Shown: piece by piece, positions 37,676 through 47,670 of the stretch | Numbering within the stretch: the stretch's first letter is position 1 | Layout: each line of letters starts with the position of its first letter | Assembly: GCA_009684515.1 (NCBI GenBank) | Contig: WKKS01000007.1 | Span: 62,001-126,000 of the forward strand | DNA from: Geobacter sp. | GTDB lineage: Bacteria; Desulfobacterota; Desulfuromonadia; Geobacterales; Pseudopelobacteraceae | DNA: 64,000 bases | Direction: 5' to 3' | Notes under the pieces: model-generated | Database searches by the model: none | The model's input: only the letters and a program-made list of their open reading frames with translations | What the model was told of the DNA's origin: nothing | Program-made: the position numbers and the translations under genes

Positions 37676-38158
37676 TTATTTTGCAGCTTTGAGTGCGTTC
37701 ATGATTGCTGACAGTCCGAACCCTCTCCGCTGCAGATATCCGATTATTTTTCTTTTGTCACGGTCAGTCGCGGTTGAAAAACAGAACCCGGAATAGCGGC
37801 GTTCCAGAACCTGCCTGACCTCGTTCCCCTCATCAAAATCACCTGTCAAACCGGTCAGCACATCACTGACAAGACCGGCATCAAACCCTCTGCGAAGCAT
37901 CTCCTGCCTCAGGCGCGGGCCGAAGAAGCGACCGTTTGACAGTGCCGATTCAGCAAACCGCCCGGCATAGCGCCGGTCGTTCAGCCACCCTTCCCTCTGC
38001 AGCCGTGCAATTACCGTTTCGGCATCCGACTCGCTGACACCCCGGGCAGAGAACTTCCGCAACATGCCGACAACTGTGTAATCCCTGCCGGTCAGCAGTC
38101 TCAGCGCGTACAGGTACGTGCTTTCAACCGTTTGCGGTTCAGTACTTTTCGATATCAA
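37676..38158 (-). CDS. recX: RecX-family regulator of RecA
   Basis: 160 residues made of three-helix repeats: LRLLTGRDYTVVGMLRKF, then VIARLQREGWLNDRRYAGRFAES, then GPRLRQEMLRRGF and a final KRKIIGYLQRRGF. These are the RecX repeat hallmarks. The only sensible start is TTG at 38158, inside the pilT reading frame (20-base overlap), so it is translated after PilT. RecX trims RecA filaments; recA lies two genes upstream. Confidence 0.85.
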   Translation of the reverse strand: MISKSTEPQTVESTYLYALRLLTGRDYTVVGMLRKFSARGVSESDAETVIARLQREGWLNDRRYAGRFAESALSNGRFFGPRLRQEMLRRGFDAGLVSDVLTGLTGDFDEGNEVRQVLERRYSGFCFSTATDRDKRKIIGYLQRRGFGLSAIMNALKAAK

Positions 38159-39296
38159 GTTTTTCCGGTTCCGCTATGGAATCTTCCGGTTTACTTTCAA
38201 ACCCTTCCCAGGAAGCATCCGAGGTGGAAGAAATGCCAGAAACCTTGAGAGCAAAGTCGTCCGGGTTGGAGCTTTGGCGTACCGCCTCTTCGTAGGTAAT
38301 CAGCTTGGATGAGTAAAGTTTCATCAGTGATTGATCAAAGGTCTGCATGCCGTAAGTGACGAAGCCTTGCGCTATCGCATCGTGCAACTGCTTGGTCTTG
38401 TCCTTGTCGTCGATGCATTCCCTGACGCGAGCCGATGCAAGCATGACCTCAACGGCGGGCACACGCCCTTTTCCGTCCGCCCGAGGCACCAGGCGCTGGG
38501 AGACAACCCCCCTGATGATACTGGCAAGTTGAATCCGCACCTGACGCTGGTGGTAAGGAGGAAAAACACCGATAATGCGGTTTATGGTTTCAGCCGCATC
38601 CATGGTATGCAGGGTAGACATGACCAGGTGGCCTGTTTCAGCGGCGGTCATGGCAGTTTCAATCGTTTCGTAATCGCGCATCTCACCGACCAGGATAACG
38701 TCCGGATCCTGACGGAGAGCGCCCTTGAGCGCCGCAGAGAAAGTCGGAGTATCGGAGCCGACCTCTCGCTGGCTGATGATACTCTTGTTATCGCGGTGCA
38801 AGAACTCCACCGGATCTTCGATCGTTATAATATTGCAGGTACGGTTTTGATTGATCGAGTCAATCATGGCCGCCAAGGTGCTGGACTTTCCGGAACCGGT
38901 GGTTCCGGTCACCAGAATCAGGCCGCGCTCTTCCTTGCAGAGCTTATGTATGACGGGAGGAAGATTGAGCCCCTCCAGAGTCGGGATGACAAAGGCAATC
39001 GATCGAAAAACCATTGCCACCGTGCCGCGCTGCCGGTAGACGCTGACCCTGAAACGTCCCAGGCCGGGCACGGCATACGCCAGATCAACCTCGGAGTTCT
39101 CCTCGAAAATACGTCTCTGCCGGTCATTCATCATCGACTGAGCCGTCGAGGAGACATAATCCGGGGAGAGACGCTGGGCGTTGGGAATCGGGTGCAGTCG
39201 GCCGTCAATGCGGACAATCGGCGGCAGACCGGTCTTGATATGGATATCCGAGCCTTTGGCCTTGAAGGCTATCGTGAGTATTTCGTTCAGCTCCAC
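38139..39296 (-). CDS. pilT: PilT/PilU-family pilus retraction ATPase
   Basis: 385 residues. Walker A GTTGSGKSS (131-139), Asp box IITIEDPVEFLH, Walker B DPDVILVGEMRD (197-208), His box HLVMSTLHTMDA. The C-terminus extends about 40 acidic residues beyond the usual PilT end (SSTSDASWEGFESKPEDSIA...). GTG start after GGAGGTAAACT. Geobacter genomes carry several pilT paralogues; this is the one next to recA, and its exact pilus role is not known from sequence. Confidence 0.9.
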   Translation of the reverse strand: MELNEILTIAFKAKGSDIHIKTGLPPIVRIDGRLHPIPNAQRLSPDYVSSTAQSMMNDRQRRIFEENSEVDLAYAVPGLGRFRVSVYRQRGTVAMVFRSIAFVIPTLEGLNLPPVIHKLCKEERGLILVTGTTGSGKSSTLAAMIDSINQNRTCNIITIEDPVEFLHRDNKSIISQREVGSDTPTFSAALKGALRQDPDVILVGEMRDYETIETAMTAAETGHLVMSTLHTMDAAETINRIIGVFPPYHQRQVRIQLASIIRGVVSQRLVPRADGKGRVPAVEVMLASARVRECIDDKDKTKQLHDAIAQGFVTYGMQTFDQSLMKLYSSKLITYEEAVRQSSNPDDFALKVSGISSTSDASWEGFESKPEDSIAEPEKLDIEKY

Positions 39297-39312
39297 AGTT
39301 TACCTCCGCGTT

Positions 39313-40341
39313 CTACTCGGGCTTTGCAGCCGCTGGAACCGGCTTCACAATCGCCAACAGCTTCTCTTCAATTTCCGCCAGGACTTCCGGATGCTCCTTA
39401 AGCCAGGTGCGGGAATTTTCACGTCCCTGACCGATGCGCTCCTTGCCGTAGGAGAACCAGGCGCCACTTTTTTCGACAATGTTTCTCTCAACAGCCATAT
39501 CCAGCACATCACCGGTGCGCGAGATGCCCTCGCCGTAAAGGATATCGAATTCGACTTCCTTGAAGGGGGGGGCCACCTTGTTTTTGACAACCTTGACACG
39601 GGTGCGGGAACCGATGATCTGATCTCCCTGCTTGAGTGTAGCAATCTTGCGGATATCCATCCTCACCGATGCGTAAAATTTAAGCGCGTTACCGCCGGTA
39701 GTAGTCTCCGGATTACCAAACATGACACCGATCTTCATGCGGATCTGATTGATGAAAATCACGCAACAGTTGGATTTGCTGATGATTCCGGTCAGTTTGC
39801 GCAGAGCCTGGGACATCAGGCGGGCCTGAAGCCCCATATGGGAATCACCCATGTCGCCCTCGATTTCAGCTTTGGGCACCAGGGCAGCCACCGAGTCAAT
39901 CACCAGCACATCAATAGCGCCGCTGCGCACCAGGGTTTCGGCAATCTCCAGCGCCTGTTCGCCGGTGTCCGGCTGTGAGACCAGCAGGTCGTCGGTCTTT
40001 ACTCCAAGCTTACGGGCATAACCGATGTCCAGAGCATGCTCGGCATCAACAAAAGCGGCAATCCCGCCGGATTTCATCGCTTCCGCCACGATATGGAGCG
40101 CCAGGGTCGTCTTTCCGGATGACTCCGGACCGTAAATCTCAACGATCCTGCCGCGCGGCACTCCGCCGACTCCCAGAGCCACATCAAGTGAGATAGCGCC
40201 GGTGGAGATGGCATCCACACCCGGAAGTGCTTCGTCATTGCCCAGACGCATGATGGCACCTTTGCCGAACTGTTTTTCAATCTGGCTGAGCGCCAGTTCT
40301 ATCGCCTTGCTTTTCTCCGGGGCGCTGTTTTTATCCGACAT
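39313..40341 (-). CDS. recA: Recombinase RecA
   Basis: 342 residues. Walker [10 protein letters not shown] (71-79), [23 protein letters not shown]2 loop region [20 protein letters not shown]. Ribosome site AGGAG before ATG. Ends 16 bases before the pilT GTG. No sequence fitting the reported Geobacter LexA box (GGTT...ACC) was seen upstream. Confidence 0.98.
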   Translation of the reverse strand: MSDKNSAPEKSKAIELALSQIEKQFGKGAIMRLGNDEALPGVDAISTGAISLDVALGVGGVPRGRIVEIYGPESSGKTTLALHIVAEAMKSGGIAAFVDAEHALDIGYARKLGVKTDDLLVSQPDTGEQALEIAETLVRSGAIDVLVIDSVAALVPKAEIEGDMGDSHMGLQARLMSQALRKLTGIISKSNCCVIFINQIRMKIGVMFGNPETTTGGNALKFYASVRMDIRKIATLKQGDQIIGSRTRVKVVKNKVAPPFKEVEFDILYGEGISRTGDVLDMAVERNIVEKSGAWFSYGKERIGQGRENSRTWLKEHPEVLAEIEEKLLAIVKPVPAAAKPE

Positions 40342-40390
40342 GATTTGATATCTCCTGAAATTGGGATGTATTGGACCGTAAGGGGGTAGA

Positions 40391-40420
40391 AAAATAGCAT
40401 ATCCGGCAGTTTTACCGCAA
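40391..40420 (-). promoter_or_regulatory. Candidate recA promoter
   Basis: Minus strand TTGCGG (40415-40420), 18 bases, TATTTT (40391-40396), within the 91-base gap after cinA. Confidence 0.35.
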
Positions 40421-40432
40421 GGATTTATCTGA

Positions 40433-41686
40433 TCAGCTGCCTGCTCTCTGGAGCAGATATCTTCGCAACCAATCCATTGCCGTCCAGGCGGTCAAAGTGC
40501 GAATTTCGTCGCGGGATCCTTGAAACTGGAAGCGTTTGGTCCAGCAGCCGTCCGGAGCCGCCAATGAAATAAAGACCGTCCCGACCGGCTTTCCTTCCGT
40601 GCCACCATCCGGCCCGGCAATTCCGGTCACCGCCAAACCCAGATCGCTCCCTGCGGCGGAGCGGACACCTTTCGCCATCGCCGACGCACATTCGGAACTG
40701 ACCGCCCCCTTTGCATCCAGCAACTCGGACGAAACTCCCAGCAGTCTCATCTTGGCGGCGTTGCCGTATGTTACCACCCCTTCCAGAAAATAGGAGGAGC
40801 TGCCGGGGATGTCGGTAATTCGCTTGGCTATCATGCCGCCACTGCACGATTCGGCCAGAGCCACCGTCAGGCCGCTTGTGCGGAACAGCTCTGCCACCGT
40901 ATCGTCCATACCGGCACCGCCTGCGGAAAAAACGTAATCTTTGAGGCGTTCACTCACCGTAGCGGCCGCAGAGTCGAGAAGAGCCGCAACTGTGTCGGCA
41001 TTATCCGCCTCGGCCCGCAACGTTACGCTCATCCAGGGAAAAGTGACGCAGATGCCCATCGCCAGCCCCTGATCAGGCCGGGCAACTCCGGTCAACAGTT
41101 CATCCACCTCCGCCTCACATGGTCCAAACACGTTCAGGGTGACGGAACGAATCACCCGCTTATGGGTCACTCTCTCCAGCATGAACGGCAACACCGACTC
41201 CCGCAGCATAACATTCATTTCGGATGGGACACCCGGCATGAAAAACATGAAGCAGCCGTTATGAATCAATTGAAAACCACAGGCGGTGCCATTGGGATTG
41301 GGAATCAATGTTGACTTGGATGGAACCATCGCCTGTTTGTCGCTTAATGGACAAAACAGCAGCGAATCCAGTTTGCCGGACATCAAGCGGACATGGGTCC
41401 GCGCGTCCTCATTGATCACCAGCCGCCGTCCGGTGGCACGGGCAGCAGCTCGTGAAGTCAGATCATCAAGCGTGGGACCGAGACCACCGGTTACAATCAG
41501 CATGTCGCTGTTCCGTCCCAATTCATTTAATGCATCCATGATGTCCGGTTCATTGTCACCGACAGTCAGGTGCCGGTGAACCCGCAAACCTTCGTTGAGT
41601 AGCTGTGCGGCAATACTTCCGGCATTCGTATCGGTGATTTGTCCGCAGATCAGCTCATCACCGATGCTCAAAGTAGATATTCTCAT
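40433..41686 (-). CDS. cinA: CinA: ADP-ribose pyrophosphatase domain fused to NMN deamidase
   Basis: 417 residues. N-terminal COG1058/MoCF-like domain about 1-170 ([32 protein letters not shown]) and C-terminal PncC domain about 260-417 ([31 protein letters not shown]). Such fusions recycle NMN in NAD metabolism and were named for competence. ATG overlaps the larC stop (ATGA), so it is coupled to larBC; recA follows, an order seen in many bacteria. Confidence 0.93.
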   Translation of the reverse strand: MRISTLSIGDELICGQITDTNAGSIAAQLLNEGLRVHRHLTVGDNEPDIMDALNELGRNSDMLIVTGGLGPTLDDLTSRAAARATGRRLVINEDARTHVRLMSGKLDSLLFCPLSDKQAMVPSKSTLIPNPNGTACGFQLIHNGCFMFFMPGVPSEMNVMLRESVLPFMLERVTHKRVIRSVTLNVFGPCEAEVDELLTGVARPDQGLAMGICVTFPWMSVTLRAEADNADTVAALLDSAAATVSERLKDYVFSAGGAGMDDTVAELFRTSGLTVALAESCSGGMIAKRITDIPGSSSYFLEGVVTYGNAAKMRLLGVSSELLDAKGAVSSECASAMAKGVRSAAGSDLGLAVTGIAGPDGGTEGKPVGTVFISLAAPDGCWTKRFQFQGSRDEIRTLTAWTAMDWLRRYLLQRAGS

Positions 41687-42861
41687 TGTCTAGAGACTCC
41701 CGCGCATTGCGCCCGTTCCATGACTTCCCGGCATGCCATTCCCCGCTCAATTGCAATCCGGCGGCAATCCTCATACTCCGGGATTGTCCGCAGCAGGTTT
41801 CCTTCAGGGCCATAAACCTGTTTGAACCGCAAAGGGCCAAATTCAGTCGGCAATTCGACAATCTGGCGCTCCAGCACAGTTCGGTCGGCAGGATAATGAC
41901 GAAGACCGATGGCAGAACTCTCCGTCAGTACAACCTTTGCCAGAAGATCGAGCTGTTCCTGGCGACAAAGGAAAGAGAGCATGACCCCGGGGCGATTTTT
42001 CTTCATCTGGATCGCAGTGAAGCTGACGTCCAGCGCGCCCTGTTTCAGCAAACGCTCCATGAGATAACCCAGCATTTCCGGGGTCGAATCGTCAATATTG
42101 CTCTCAACAACCAGCACCTGATCGCTGCATCGGGCGGCCTCGACCGATCTACCGACAAAAGCTCGCAGGATGTTTGGGCAATCACTGAAATCTTTACTAC
42201 CGGCACCGCAGCCGACCTTCTCAAAAAGCATCTCCGGCCGCTTGCCAAAGCCATCCACCAACGCCGCCAGAATGGCCGCACCGGTCGGCGTAACCCTTTC
42301 GCCGAAACCGCACTCACTGTGTACCGGCATACCTCGCAGCAGTTCTGCCGTGGCTGGAGCGGGCACCGACAAGCGACCATGGGCGGTATTGACAAAACCA
42401 CTCCCCAACGGCAATGGCGATGCGTAGACGGCCTCAACTTCCAGATAATCAAGGCAGATGGACGTACCGACGATGTCCGCAATCGAATCCAGCGCCCCGA
42501 CTTCATGAAAATGCACCTCTGCAACCGGAACACCGTGCACCTTGGCCTCAGCCTCGGCGAGGCGGCGGAAGATCCGACGCGACCGATCTTTGACCGAGTC
42601 GCCCAAAGAGCTGTTCATGATCATAGCGTCAATATCAGAATAATGACGGTGGGTATGTTGGTCATGCACCGCCACATCAAACTTGAGAGCGCCCACGTTT
42701 TGACGTTCCGTACGCTGGGTGGAAACCGAAAATGATTCCGGCGGCAGCGGCAATTTGGCCAGTTCGGAGCGTAAGTATTCCAGCGGCACCCCTAGATCCA
42801 GAAGCGCCGCCACGGTCATATCGCCGGAGATACCGGCGTAACAGTCGAAATGGATAATCAT
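41683..42861 (-). CDS. larC: LarC: nickel insertion for the nickel-pincer nucleotide cofactor
   Basis: 392 residues. CTP-dependent cyclometallase that puts nickel into the pyridinium-bis-thiocarboxylic acid cofactor. Starts [40 protein letters not shown] is diagnostic, as is a His-rich stretch [11 protein letters not shown]. One continuous gene, whereas Lactobacillus makes LarC by frameshifting. ATG at 42861 lies four bases after larB; the frame extends upstream into larB without support. Confidence 0.92.
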   Translation of the reverse strand: MIIHFDCYAGISGDMTVAALLDLGVPLEYLRSELAKLPLPPESFSVSTQRTERQNVGALKFDVAVHDQHTHRHYSDIDAMIMNSSLGDSVKDRSRRIFRRLAEAEAKVHGVPVAEVHFHEVGALDSIADIVGTSICLDYLEVEAVYASPLPLGSGFVNTAHGRLSVPAPATAELLRGMPVHSECGFGERVTPTGAAILAALVDGFGKRPEMLFEKVGCGAGSKDFSDCPNILRAFVGRSVEAARCSDQVLVVESNIDDSTPEMLGYLMERLLKQGALDVSFTAIQMKKNRPGVMLSFLCRQEQLDLLAKVVLTESSAIGLRHYPADRTVLERQIVELPTEFGPLRFKQVYGPEGNLLRTIPEYEDCRRIAIERGMACREVMERAQCAGVSRQ

Positions 42862-42865
42862 CACG

Positions 42866-43615
42866 TCACACCCGGTTGATCTGGCTGGCGGCACAGGCCG
42901 CACCAAAGCCGTTATCGATATTGACGACCGTCACTCCGGCCGCACATGAATTGAGCATCCCCAGCAGCGCCGCAATCCCCCCGAAGGAAGCGCCGTACCC
43001 AACCGAAGTCGGCACTGCAATGACCGGCTTATCTACCAGTCCGCCAACCACCGACGGAAGCGCCCCTTCCATGCCGGCCACGACAATAATCACTGAGGCA
43101 GCAGCTAACTGCTCACTGCGCGCCAGCAGACGATGGATGCCGGCCACACCGACATCAAAGAGTTGCTCCACGCGGTTACCCAGAAATCTGGCCGTAACTA
43201 CCGCCTCTGAAGCCACCGGAATGTCGGAAGTGCCGGCCGATATCACCAGAACAGTTCCCTTTCCACGCTCCTCAACCGGCTGCTGTTCCAGAATCAGGCA
43301 GCGGGCTTCCGCATTATAGGTAGCAGCTGAAAAAACAGCCTGTATCTGGCTGGACTTTTCCTGGGCCAGGCGCGTCACCAGCAAGTTGCTTCCCTTGCCC
43401 AACATGGCGGTCATAATCGCCACGATCTGCTCAACCGTTTTCCCCTCACCAAAGATCACTTCAGGCATCCCCTGGCGCAGTTCGCGGTGATGATCTATCT
43501 GGGCACATCCCAAATCCTGATAAGGAAGCTGTTTGAGGTGTTGCAAAGCGTCATCGATGGAAAGAGCTCCATCCTTGACGGAACGGAGCATATTTTTGAT
43601 GTTCTCAGGATTCAC
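42866..43615 (-). CDS. larB: LarB: cofactor carboxylase/hydrolase, PurE-like
   Basis: 249 residues. Carboxylates nicotinic acid adenine dinucleotide and releases AMP, first step of the nickel-pincer cofactor. N-terminal about 1-60 has the LarB opening (KNMLRSVKDGALSIDDAL, PEVIFGEGKTVEQI); C-terminal PurE-like domain with VLVISAGTSDIPVASEAV and VVAGMEGALPSVVGGLVDKP. larE (sulfur insertion) and larA are not in the window. Confidence 0.93.
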   Translation of the reverse strand: MNPENIKNMLRSVKDGALSIDDALQHLKQLPYQDLGCAQIDHHRELRQGMPEVIFGEGKTVEQIVAIMTAMLGKGSNLLVTRLAQEKSSQIQAVFSAATYNAEARCLILEQQPVEERGKGTVLVISAGTSDIPVASEAVVTARFLGNRVEQLFDVGVAGIHRLLARSEQLAAASVIIVVAGMEGALPSVVGGLVDKPVIAVPTSVGYGASFGGIAALLGMLNSCAAGVTVVNIDNGFGAACAASQINRV

Positions 43616-43810
43616 GGCACTTCCCTGTCATTGACCCCGGATAAGGGGATTTAAATTAGTGTTGTTCTTATACCACGCCCGCATCTGTTTTCCATCCAAA
43701 ATCCTGCCGATCCGGTCATATCGGATTATCAAAAAAAAGTTCACCGGTTTACTTTGCGACCAAAGTTATGCTACAAGTTTTGCATTCTGAATCATGCGAG
43801 GTACTTGAAT

Positions 43811-45094
43811 ATGGGTAAAACAACTGCTGAAAAAATATTTGATGCTCACCTGGTAGACGAGCCGTTCCCCGGTACTAAAGTCCTTAGACTGGATGCGGTA
43901 CTCTGTCACGAGATCACCACACCGATTGCAATCGACGACCTGATCCGTCGCGACAAAGACCGTGTCTTTGATACGACCAAAATCAAGGCTGTTATCGACC
44001 ATGTCACCCCCAGCAAGGACACCAAGACCGCTACTCAGGCCAAGATATTGCGCGACTGGGCCCGTCGCCACGACATCAAGGACTTTTTCGATATCGGAGC
44101 CAACGGAGTTTGTCACGCACTTTTCCCTGAACGCGGCTTTATCCGCCCCGGCTACACCGTCATCATGGGCGATTCCCACACCTGCACTCATGGAGCCTTC
44201 GGAGCCTTTGCGGCTGGGATCGGCACAACCGACCTGGAAGTCGGCATCCTGAAAGGTGTCTGCGCTTTCCGCCAGCCCAAGACGATCAGATTCAATGTCA
44301 ACGGCGCGCTGCCGAAAGGGGTCTATGCCAAGGATGTCATTCTGCACATCATCGGCAAAATCGGCGTCAATGGCGCAACCGACCGTGTGATGGAATTTCA
44401 CGGCTCCACCATTGATGAAATGACGATGGAATCACGCATGACGCTCTGCAATATGGCCATCGAAGCTGGCGGAACATCGGGCATCTGCATGCCGGACATG
44501 ACCACCGTCGAATACCTGTGGAAGTTTATCAGCGGCGACTTCGCCAGCAAAGAAGCGGCTCTGGCCGAATATTCGCAATGGCGTGCCGATGCGGATGCCG
44601 ACTATGACCAGACCATCGATATCGATGTCACCTCCCTGCAGCCGACCGTAACCTTTGGCTACAAGCCGGACCAGGTCAAAACGATCTCCGAGATTGCCGG
44701 CACCCCGCTCGACCAGATCTACATCGGCTCCTGCACCAACGGCCGTCTGGAAGACCTGCGCATCGCAGCCCAGATTCTTAAAGGTCACAAACTGGCACCT
44801 AATGTACGCGGCATACTCTCGCCGGCCACCCCGGCAATTTTCAAGGATGCCACCAGGGAAGGCCTGATCGATATCTTCATGGAGGCCGGTTTCTGCGTTA
44901 CCAATCCGACCTGCGGCGCCTGCCTGGGGATGAGCAACGGAGTCCTGGCAGAAGGTGAGGTTTGCGCCTCGACCACCAACCGCAACTTCATGGGTCGTAT
45001 GGGCAAAGGTGGCATGGTGCACCTGATGTCGCCAGCCACCGCCGCCGCCTCTGCGATTGAAGGCGTTATTGCCGATCCGAGAAAATATCTGTAA
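43811..45094 (+). CDS. leuC: 3-isopropylmalate dehydratase large subunit
   Basis: 427 residues, aconitase family. [4Fe-4S] ligands: Cys in SCTNGRLEDL and the pair in NPTCGACLGMSNG; GDSHTCTHGAFGAFAAGIGTTD is the family signature. Of the shorter archaeal/clostridial LeuC type. ATG at 43811 (MGKTTAEKIFDAHL) after GAGGTACTTGAAT is preferred over the frame opening at 43754. Geobacter makes isoleucine through citramalate, so LeuCD probably also acts on that branch. Confidence 0.93.
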   Translation: MGKTTAEKIFDAHLVDEPFPGTKVLRLDAVLCHEITTPIAIDDLIRRDKDRVFDTTKIKAVIDHVTPSKDTKTATQAKILRDWARRHDIKDFFDIGANGVCHALFPERGFIRPGYTVIMGDSHTCTHGAFGAFAAGIGTTDLEVGILKGVCAFRQPKTIRFNVNGALPKGVYAKDVILHIIGKIGVNGATDRVMEFHGSTIDEMTMESRMTLCNMAIEAGGTSGICMPDMTTVEYLWKFISGDFASKEAALAEYSQWRADADADYDQTIDIDVTSLQPTVTFGYKPDQVKTISEIAGTPLDQIYIGSCTNGRLEDLRIAAQILKGHKLAPNVRGILSPATPAIFKDATREGLIDIFMEAGFCVTNPTCGACLGMSNGVLAEGEVCASTTNRNFMGRMGKGGMVHLMSPATAAASAIEGVIADPRKYL

Positions 45095-45168
45095 GCAAAG
45101 CCCACCCTCGCCAACGTGGGATTGATTGGGTTGCATCTGCCTTTCATTTTTTAAACAAGGAGTCACAT

Positions 45169-45696
45169 ATGAAAACATTCGGAGGGCCGGTCCTCTTTCT
45201 CGACCGCAGCGACATCAACACCGACGAGATCATCCCGGCCAAGTACCTGACCGAGATCACCAAGGAAGACCTTAAACCTTATATCCTGGAAGATCTGAAA
45301 TTGCCCGGCTTCGAAGCCAAAGGGCCTAAAACCAAGGCCGCCAAGGTGATTGTCTCCCGTGCCAACTTCGGCTGCGGATCATCCCGTGAACACGCTCCAT
45401 GGGTATTCGAGGTCAATGGCATTACTGCCGTAATAGCAGAGTCCTTTGCCCGCATCTTCCGCCAGAACATGTTCAACTGCGGCATGGCGGCCATCGAACT
45501 GCCCAAAGCCGATCTGGACCTGATTTTCTCGCACGCCGCTGATGAAGACGCCTCCATGACAATCGACATCCAGGCCGGAACTCTCACCATGAATGGCGGC
45601 GGCAAGCAGAAAACTTTTAACTTCGAGATTTCACCCTTCGACAAGGCCTTGGTCCTGGCAGGCGGCTGGGTCGATTACGCCGACAAAAACTATTAA
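45169..45696 (+). CDS. leuD: 3-isopropylmalate dehydratase small subunit
   Basis: 175 residues, swivel domain of the hydratase. NTDEIIPAKYLTE is the substrate loop and NFGCGSSREHAPW the family block. Loop residues YLTE differ from the best-studied YLRT/YLVY forms, so substrate range cannot be fixed by sight. Follows leuC by 74 bases; AAGGAG before ATG; ends before a strong terminator. Confidence 0.93.
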   Translation: MKTFGGPVLFLDRSDINTDEIIPAKYLTEITKEDLKPYILEDLKLPGFEAKGPKTKAAKVIVSRANFGCGSSREHAPWVFEVNGITAVIAESFARIFRQNMFNCGMAAIELPKADLDLIFSHAADEDASMTIDIQAGTLTMNGGGKQKTFNFEISPFDKALVLAGGWVDYADKNY

Positions 45697-45722
45697 GCTT
45701 TGCCAGCTTCAAACTTTTAGTA

Positions 45723-45760
45723 AAAAGAGGCGGAAAACAAATGGTTTCCGCCTCTTTTTT
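45723..45760 (+). terminator. Intrinsic terminator after leuD
   Basis: AAAAGAGGCGGAAA pairs with TTTCCGCCTCTTTT around an eight-base loop, then TT ATTTT. 26 bases after the leuD stop. Confidence 0.9.
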
Positions 45761-45797
45761 ATTTTCAGCACTCAAGTTTACGGCGCAAATCAGCACC

Positions 45798-46166
45798 TCA
45801 GCGCAGTTTCAGCGCATGCAGCAACCTTCCTGCCACCCGGTTTAGAAAATGATCCCGAGCAAGGGATTGGAAGTGTGGCGCTCTTCGAATGCCGAGCTTT
45901 TTGAGTTCGTCAATCAGCCTGGCGTCTTTCCTTACCCGAAGTCCCTTCCTGAATACTTTGATGGCATTCCCTTTCTGGCCCGCAAACAGAAATATCTTTC
46001 CCAGCGTAAGATAATGATCACAATTATGCGGGTTGAGCATGACCGCCTTTTTGCACAGCTCAATCCCCTTCTGAATCTGGCCGGACTCCGTTGCAATAGA
46101 ATATCCCATCAGAGAAAGCATTTCCGGCGAATCTACATCAGCAATATCAAGCTCATCCTTATTCAT
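45798..46166 (-). CDS. Small TPR-repeat protein
   Basis: 122 residues, no signal peptide. At least two tetratricopeptide-like repeats: MLSLMGYSIATESGQIQKGIELCKKAV and YLTLGKIFLFAGQKGNAIKVFRKGL, then a basic tail. Probably a cytoplasmic adaptor; partner unknown. It stands alone between leuD and a DUF3187 gene. Confidence 0.7.
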   Translation of the reverse strand: MNKDELDIADVDSPEMLSLMGYSIATESGQIQKGIELCKKAVMLNPHNCDHYLTLGKIFLFAGQKGNAIKVFRKGLRVRKDARLIDELKKLGIRRAPHFQSLARDHFLNRVAGRLLHALKLR

Positions 46167-46308
46167 AACCCCTTCCTTCCGTTGGGATCCTCGCGCCCAT
46201 CAGACGATTCTGACCAACAACCCGCGACACTGTTCCAACGTCTGCTTCATTCCGGCATTATACATGAAATATAGAATCGGGTAGAAATCAATAGTGACGG
46301 CAGTAATG

Positions 46309-47316
46309 TCAGAATTTTTTACTCAACCCAAGATGAAAACCCACGTCCGGAGCGGTTGCGACCGCCAGATCCTCCGAAACACCAATATCCAGCAGATAGT
46401 TGTCTGGAAGCTTGAGCGTACCGCCGGAGAGCAGCATCAGGGAACTGCTGGAAAGTTCATCCAGTGAACTGTCACGGTATAGGGGAGTATTGCCGTTCAA
46501 TTGCAGCTTGAAGGATATCCACGATGCGGGCGCCCACCCCAGTCCTAGTGTGCCAAATCCGGCCAGGTTGTTATGCTGATCGCGCAGGATATCTCCATCG
46601 GACATCACCAGACCTCCCACGGAACCGAACAGCCCCAGTGGACCCCATTCGCTAAAGTTGGTCATACTGCCACACAACTGAAGCTGGAAATCGGTGCCGC
46701 CGCTGCCTCGAAGGTAGACACTGTCTCCTGTAGGTAGTTTCAGGGATGCCTTAAGCGCTAACTGGTCATTTGTGTTGTCATCACGATATTGATAAAGAGC
46801 GACTCCGGTCGTCAGACTCACATCACCAATTCCTGAGCCGGATCGACCCATGTTCAGCTTCTGGACCCCATCCTTCTTATAACGATAACCGATGTGATCC
46901 TTGGGTGCAGATTCACGCCCGCCTTGAGGAAGGCCGAAAGCCGAGTGCCAGTCGATTATAAAGCGGTCCAGAAAACCACCGCCCTGGATTATGTACGGGA
47001 TTTCTGCGCCAATCTCCCAGCGGGGCATCAGGCCGTAGCGTGCATAAAGGGTCGCACGGTAAGTTTCTCCATCAAGCTGGATCGTCTCTCGGGCGTTGCT
47101 GCTGGCGGTATAGTTGCTGGACAAATCCTGTGTCACGCCAAAGAGGATTTGACCAGGAGTTGCAATACCGGCAGCGCTATCACCCGGTAACCCAAAGATC
47201 TGCACCAGCGGACTCTGATTCACTATCCTGAACGGCGTTATTTCCATTTGTTCCGCGGCCGCAGCCTTAATGGCGCTACAGGCCAGCAGGAACAACACCA
47301 GGATCCTCTTGATCAT
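46309..47316 (-). CDS. DUF3187-family outer-membrane beta-barrel-like protein
   Basis: 335 residues. Signal peptide about 1-21 (MIKRILVLFLLACSAIKAAAA). The body is a run of alternating beta strands with glycine-rich turns (YRATLYARYGLMPRWEIGAEIPYI, GIGDVSLTTGVALYQY) and it ends in Phe (LGLSKKF), as outer-membrane barrels do. Resembles DUF3187 proteins of Geobacter; function unknown. ATG at 47316 has AGAGGTGG in front; the longer frame from 47457 has no signal peptide. Confidence 0.75.
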   Translation of the reverse strand: MIKRILVLFLLACSAIKAAAAEQMEITPFRIVNQSPLVQIFGLPGDSAAGIATPGQILFGVTQDLSSNYTASSNARETIQLDGETYRATLYARYGLMPRWEIGAEIPYIIQGGGFLDRFIIDWHSAFGLPQGGRESAPKDHIGYRYKKDGVQKLNMGRSGSGIGDVSLTTGVALYQYRDDNTNDQLALKASLKLPTGDSVYLRGSGGTDFQLQLCGSMTNFSEWGPLGLFGSVGGLVMSDGDILRDQHNNLAGFGTLGLGWAPASWISFKLQLNGNTPLYRDSSLDELSSSSLMLLSGGTLKLPDNYLLDIGVSEDLAVATAPDVGFHLGLSKKF

Positions 47317-47670
47317 AATTGCCACCTCTTGACGAATTCCGGTTTTGATGCCGGTTCTGCAGAGTATCGGTTGACAGACATCGCCAACAAGAAAAGAACC
47401 TCGACAGTTTTTTATCCGGCCACTGCCGGCCTTTATCAGTAACTCAACACTTCGCACGGAGTCAATGACCTGTTTGGACTATTACCTCTTTCGTGATGCT
47501 TCTGTTTCAGGTCACTGGTTAGTTGACATAGATGAAACAATTCACCCGACAACCGTCAGGCCGACACGTATTTCAATACCGGCTTAGGTGTTGAAACTTG
47601 CAATACTTGATTTTTTTTCAAGTCAATGCGATAGTGCCACAGTAATTAAACACGCTGTACGGAGGATACA
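47317..47670. other. Intergenic region between divergent DUF3187 gene and tatA
   Basis: 354 bases with no gene. Apart from the tatA promoter near its right end I see only a short G+C-rich inverted repeat (CCGG...CCGG near 47415-47430) with no assigned role. Confidence 0.65.
47607..47635 (+). promoter_or_regulatory. Candidate tatA promoter
   Basis: TTGATT (47607-47612), 17 bases, GATAGT (47630-47635), 36 bases before tatA. An inverted repeat CTTGA/TCAAG around a T-run overlaps the -35. Confidence 0.4.

Noticed and set aside
36688..37692. 334-codon plus-strand frame opposite alaS
   Set aside because: Mirror of AlaS coding sequence with no recognisable protein features.
38331..39401. 356-codon plus-strand frame opposite pilT
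   Set aside because: Shadow of PilT, which has all Walker, Asp and His boxes; no ribosome site or family match.
40342..40432. LexA/SOS box before recA
   Set aside because: No sequence matching the Geobacter-type GGTT...ACC dyad or the E. coli CTGT...ACAG box.
41686..42735. 349-codon plus-strand frame opposite larC
   Set aside because: LarC is certain on the minus strand; the plus frame shows no motifs or start signal.
47317..47460. Possible GEMM/c-di-GMP-type riboswitch before the DUF3187 gene
   Set aside because: The invariant GEMM elements (GCACAGGGCAAACC, GGGACGCAAAGCC) are absent; only a weak hairpin is seen.
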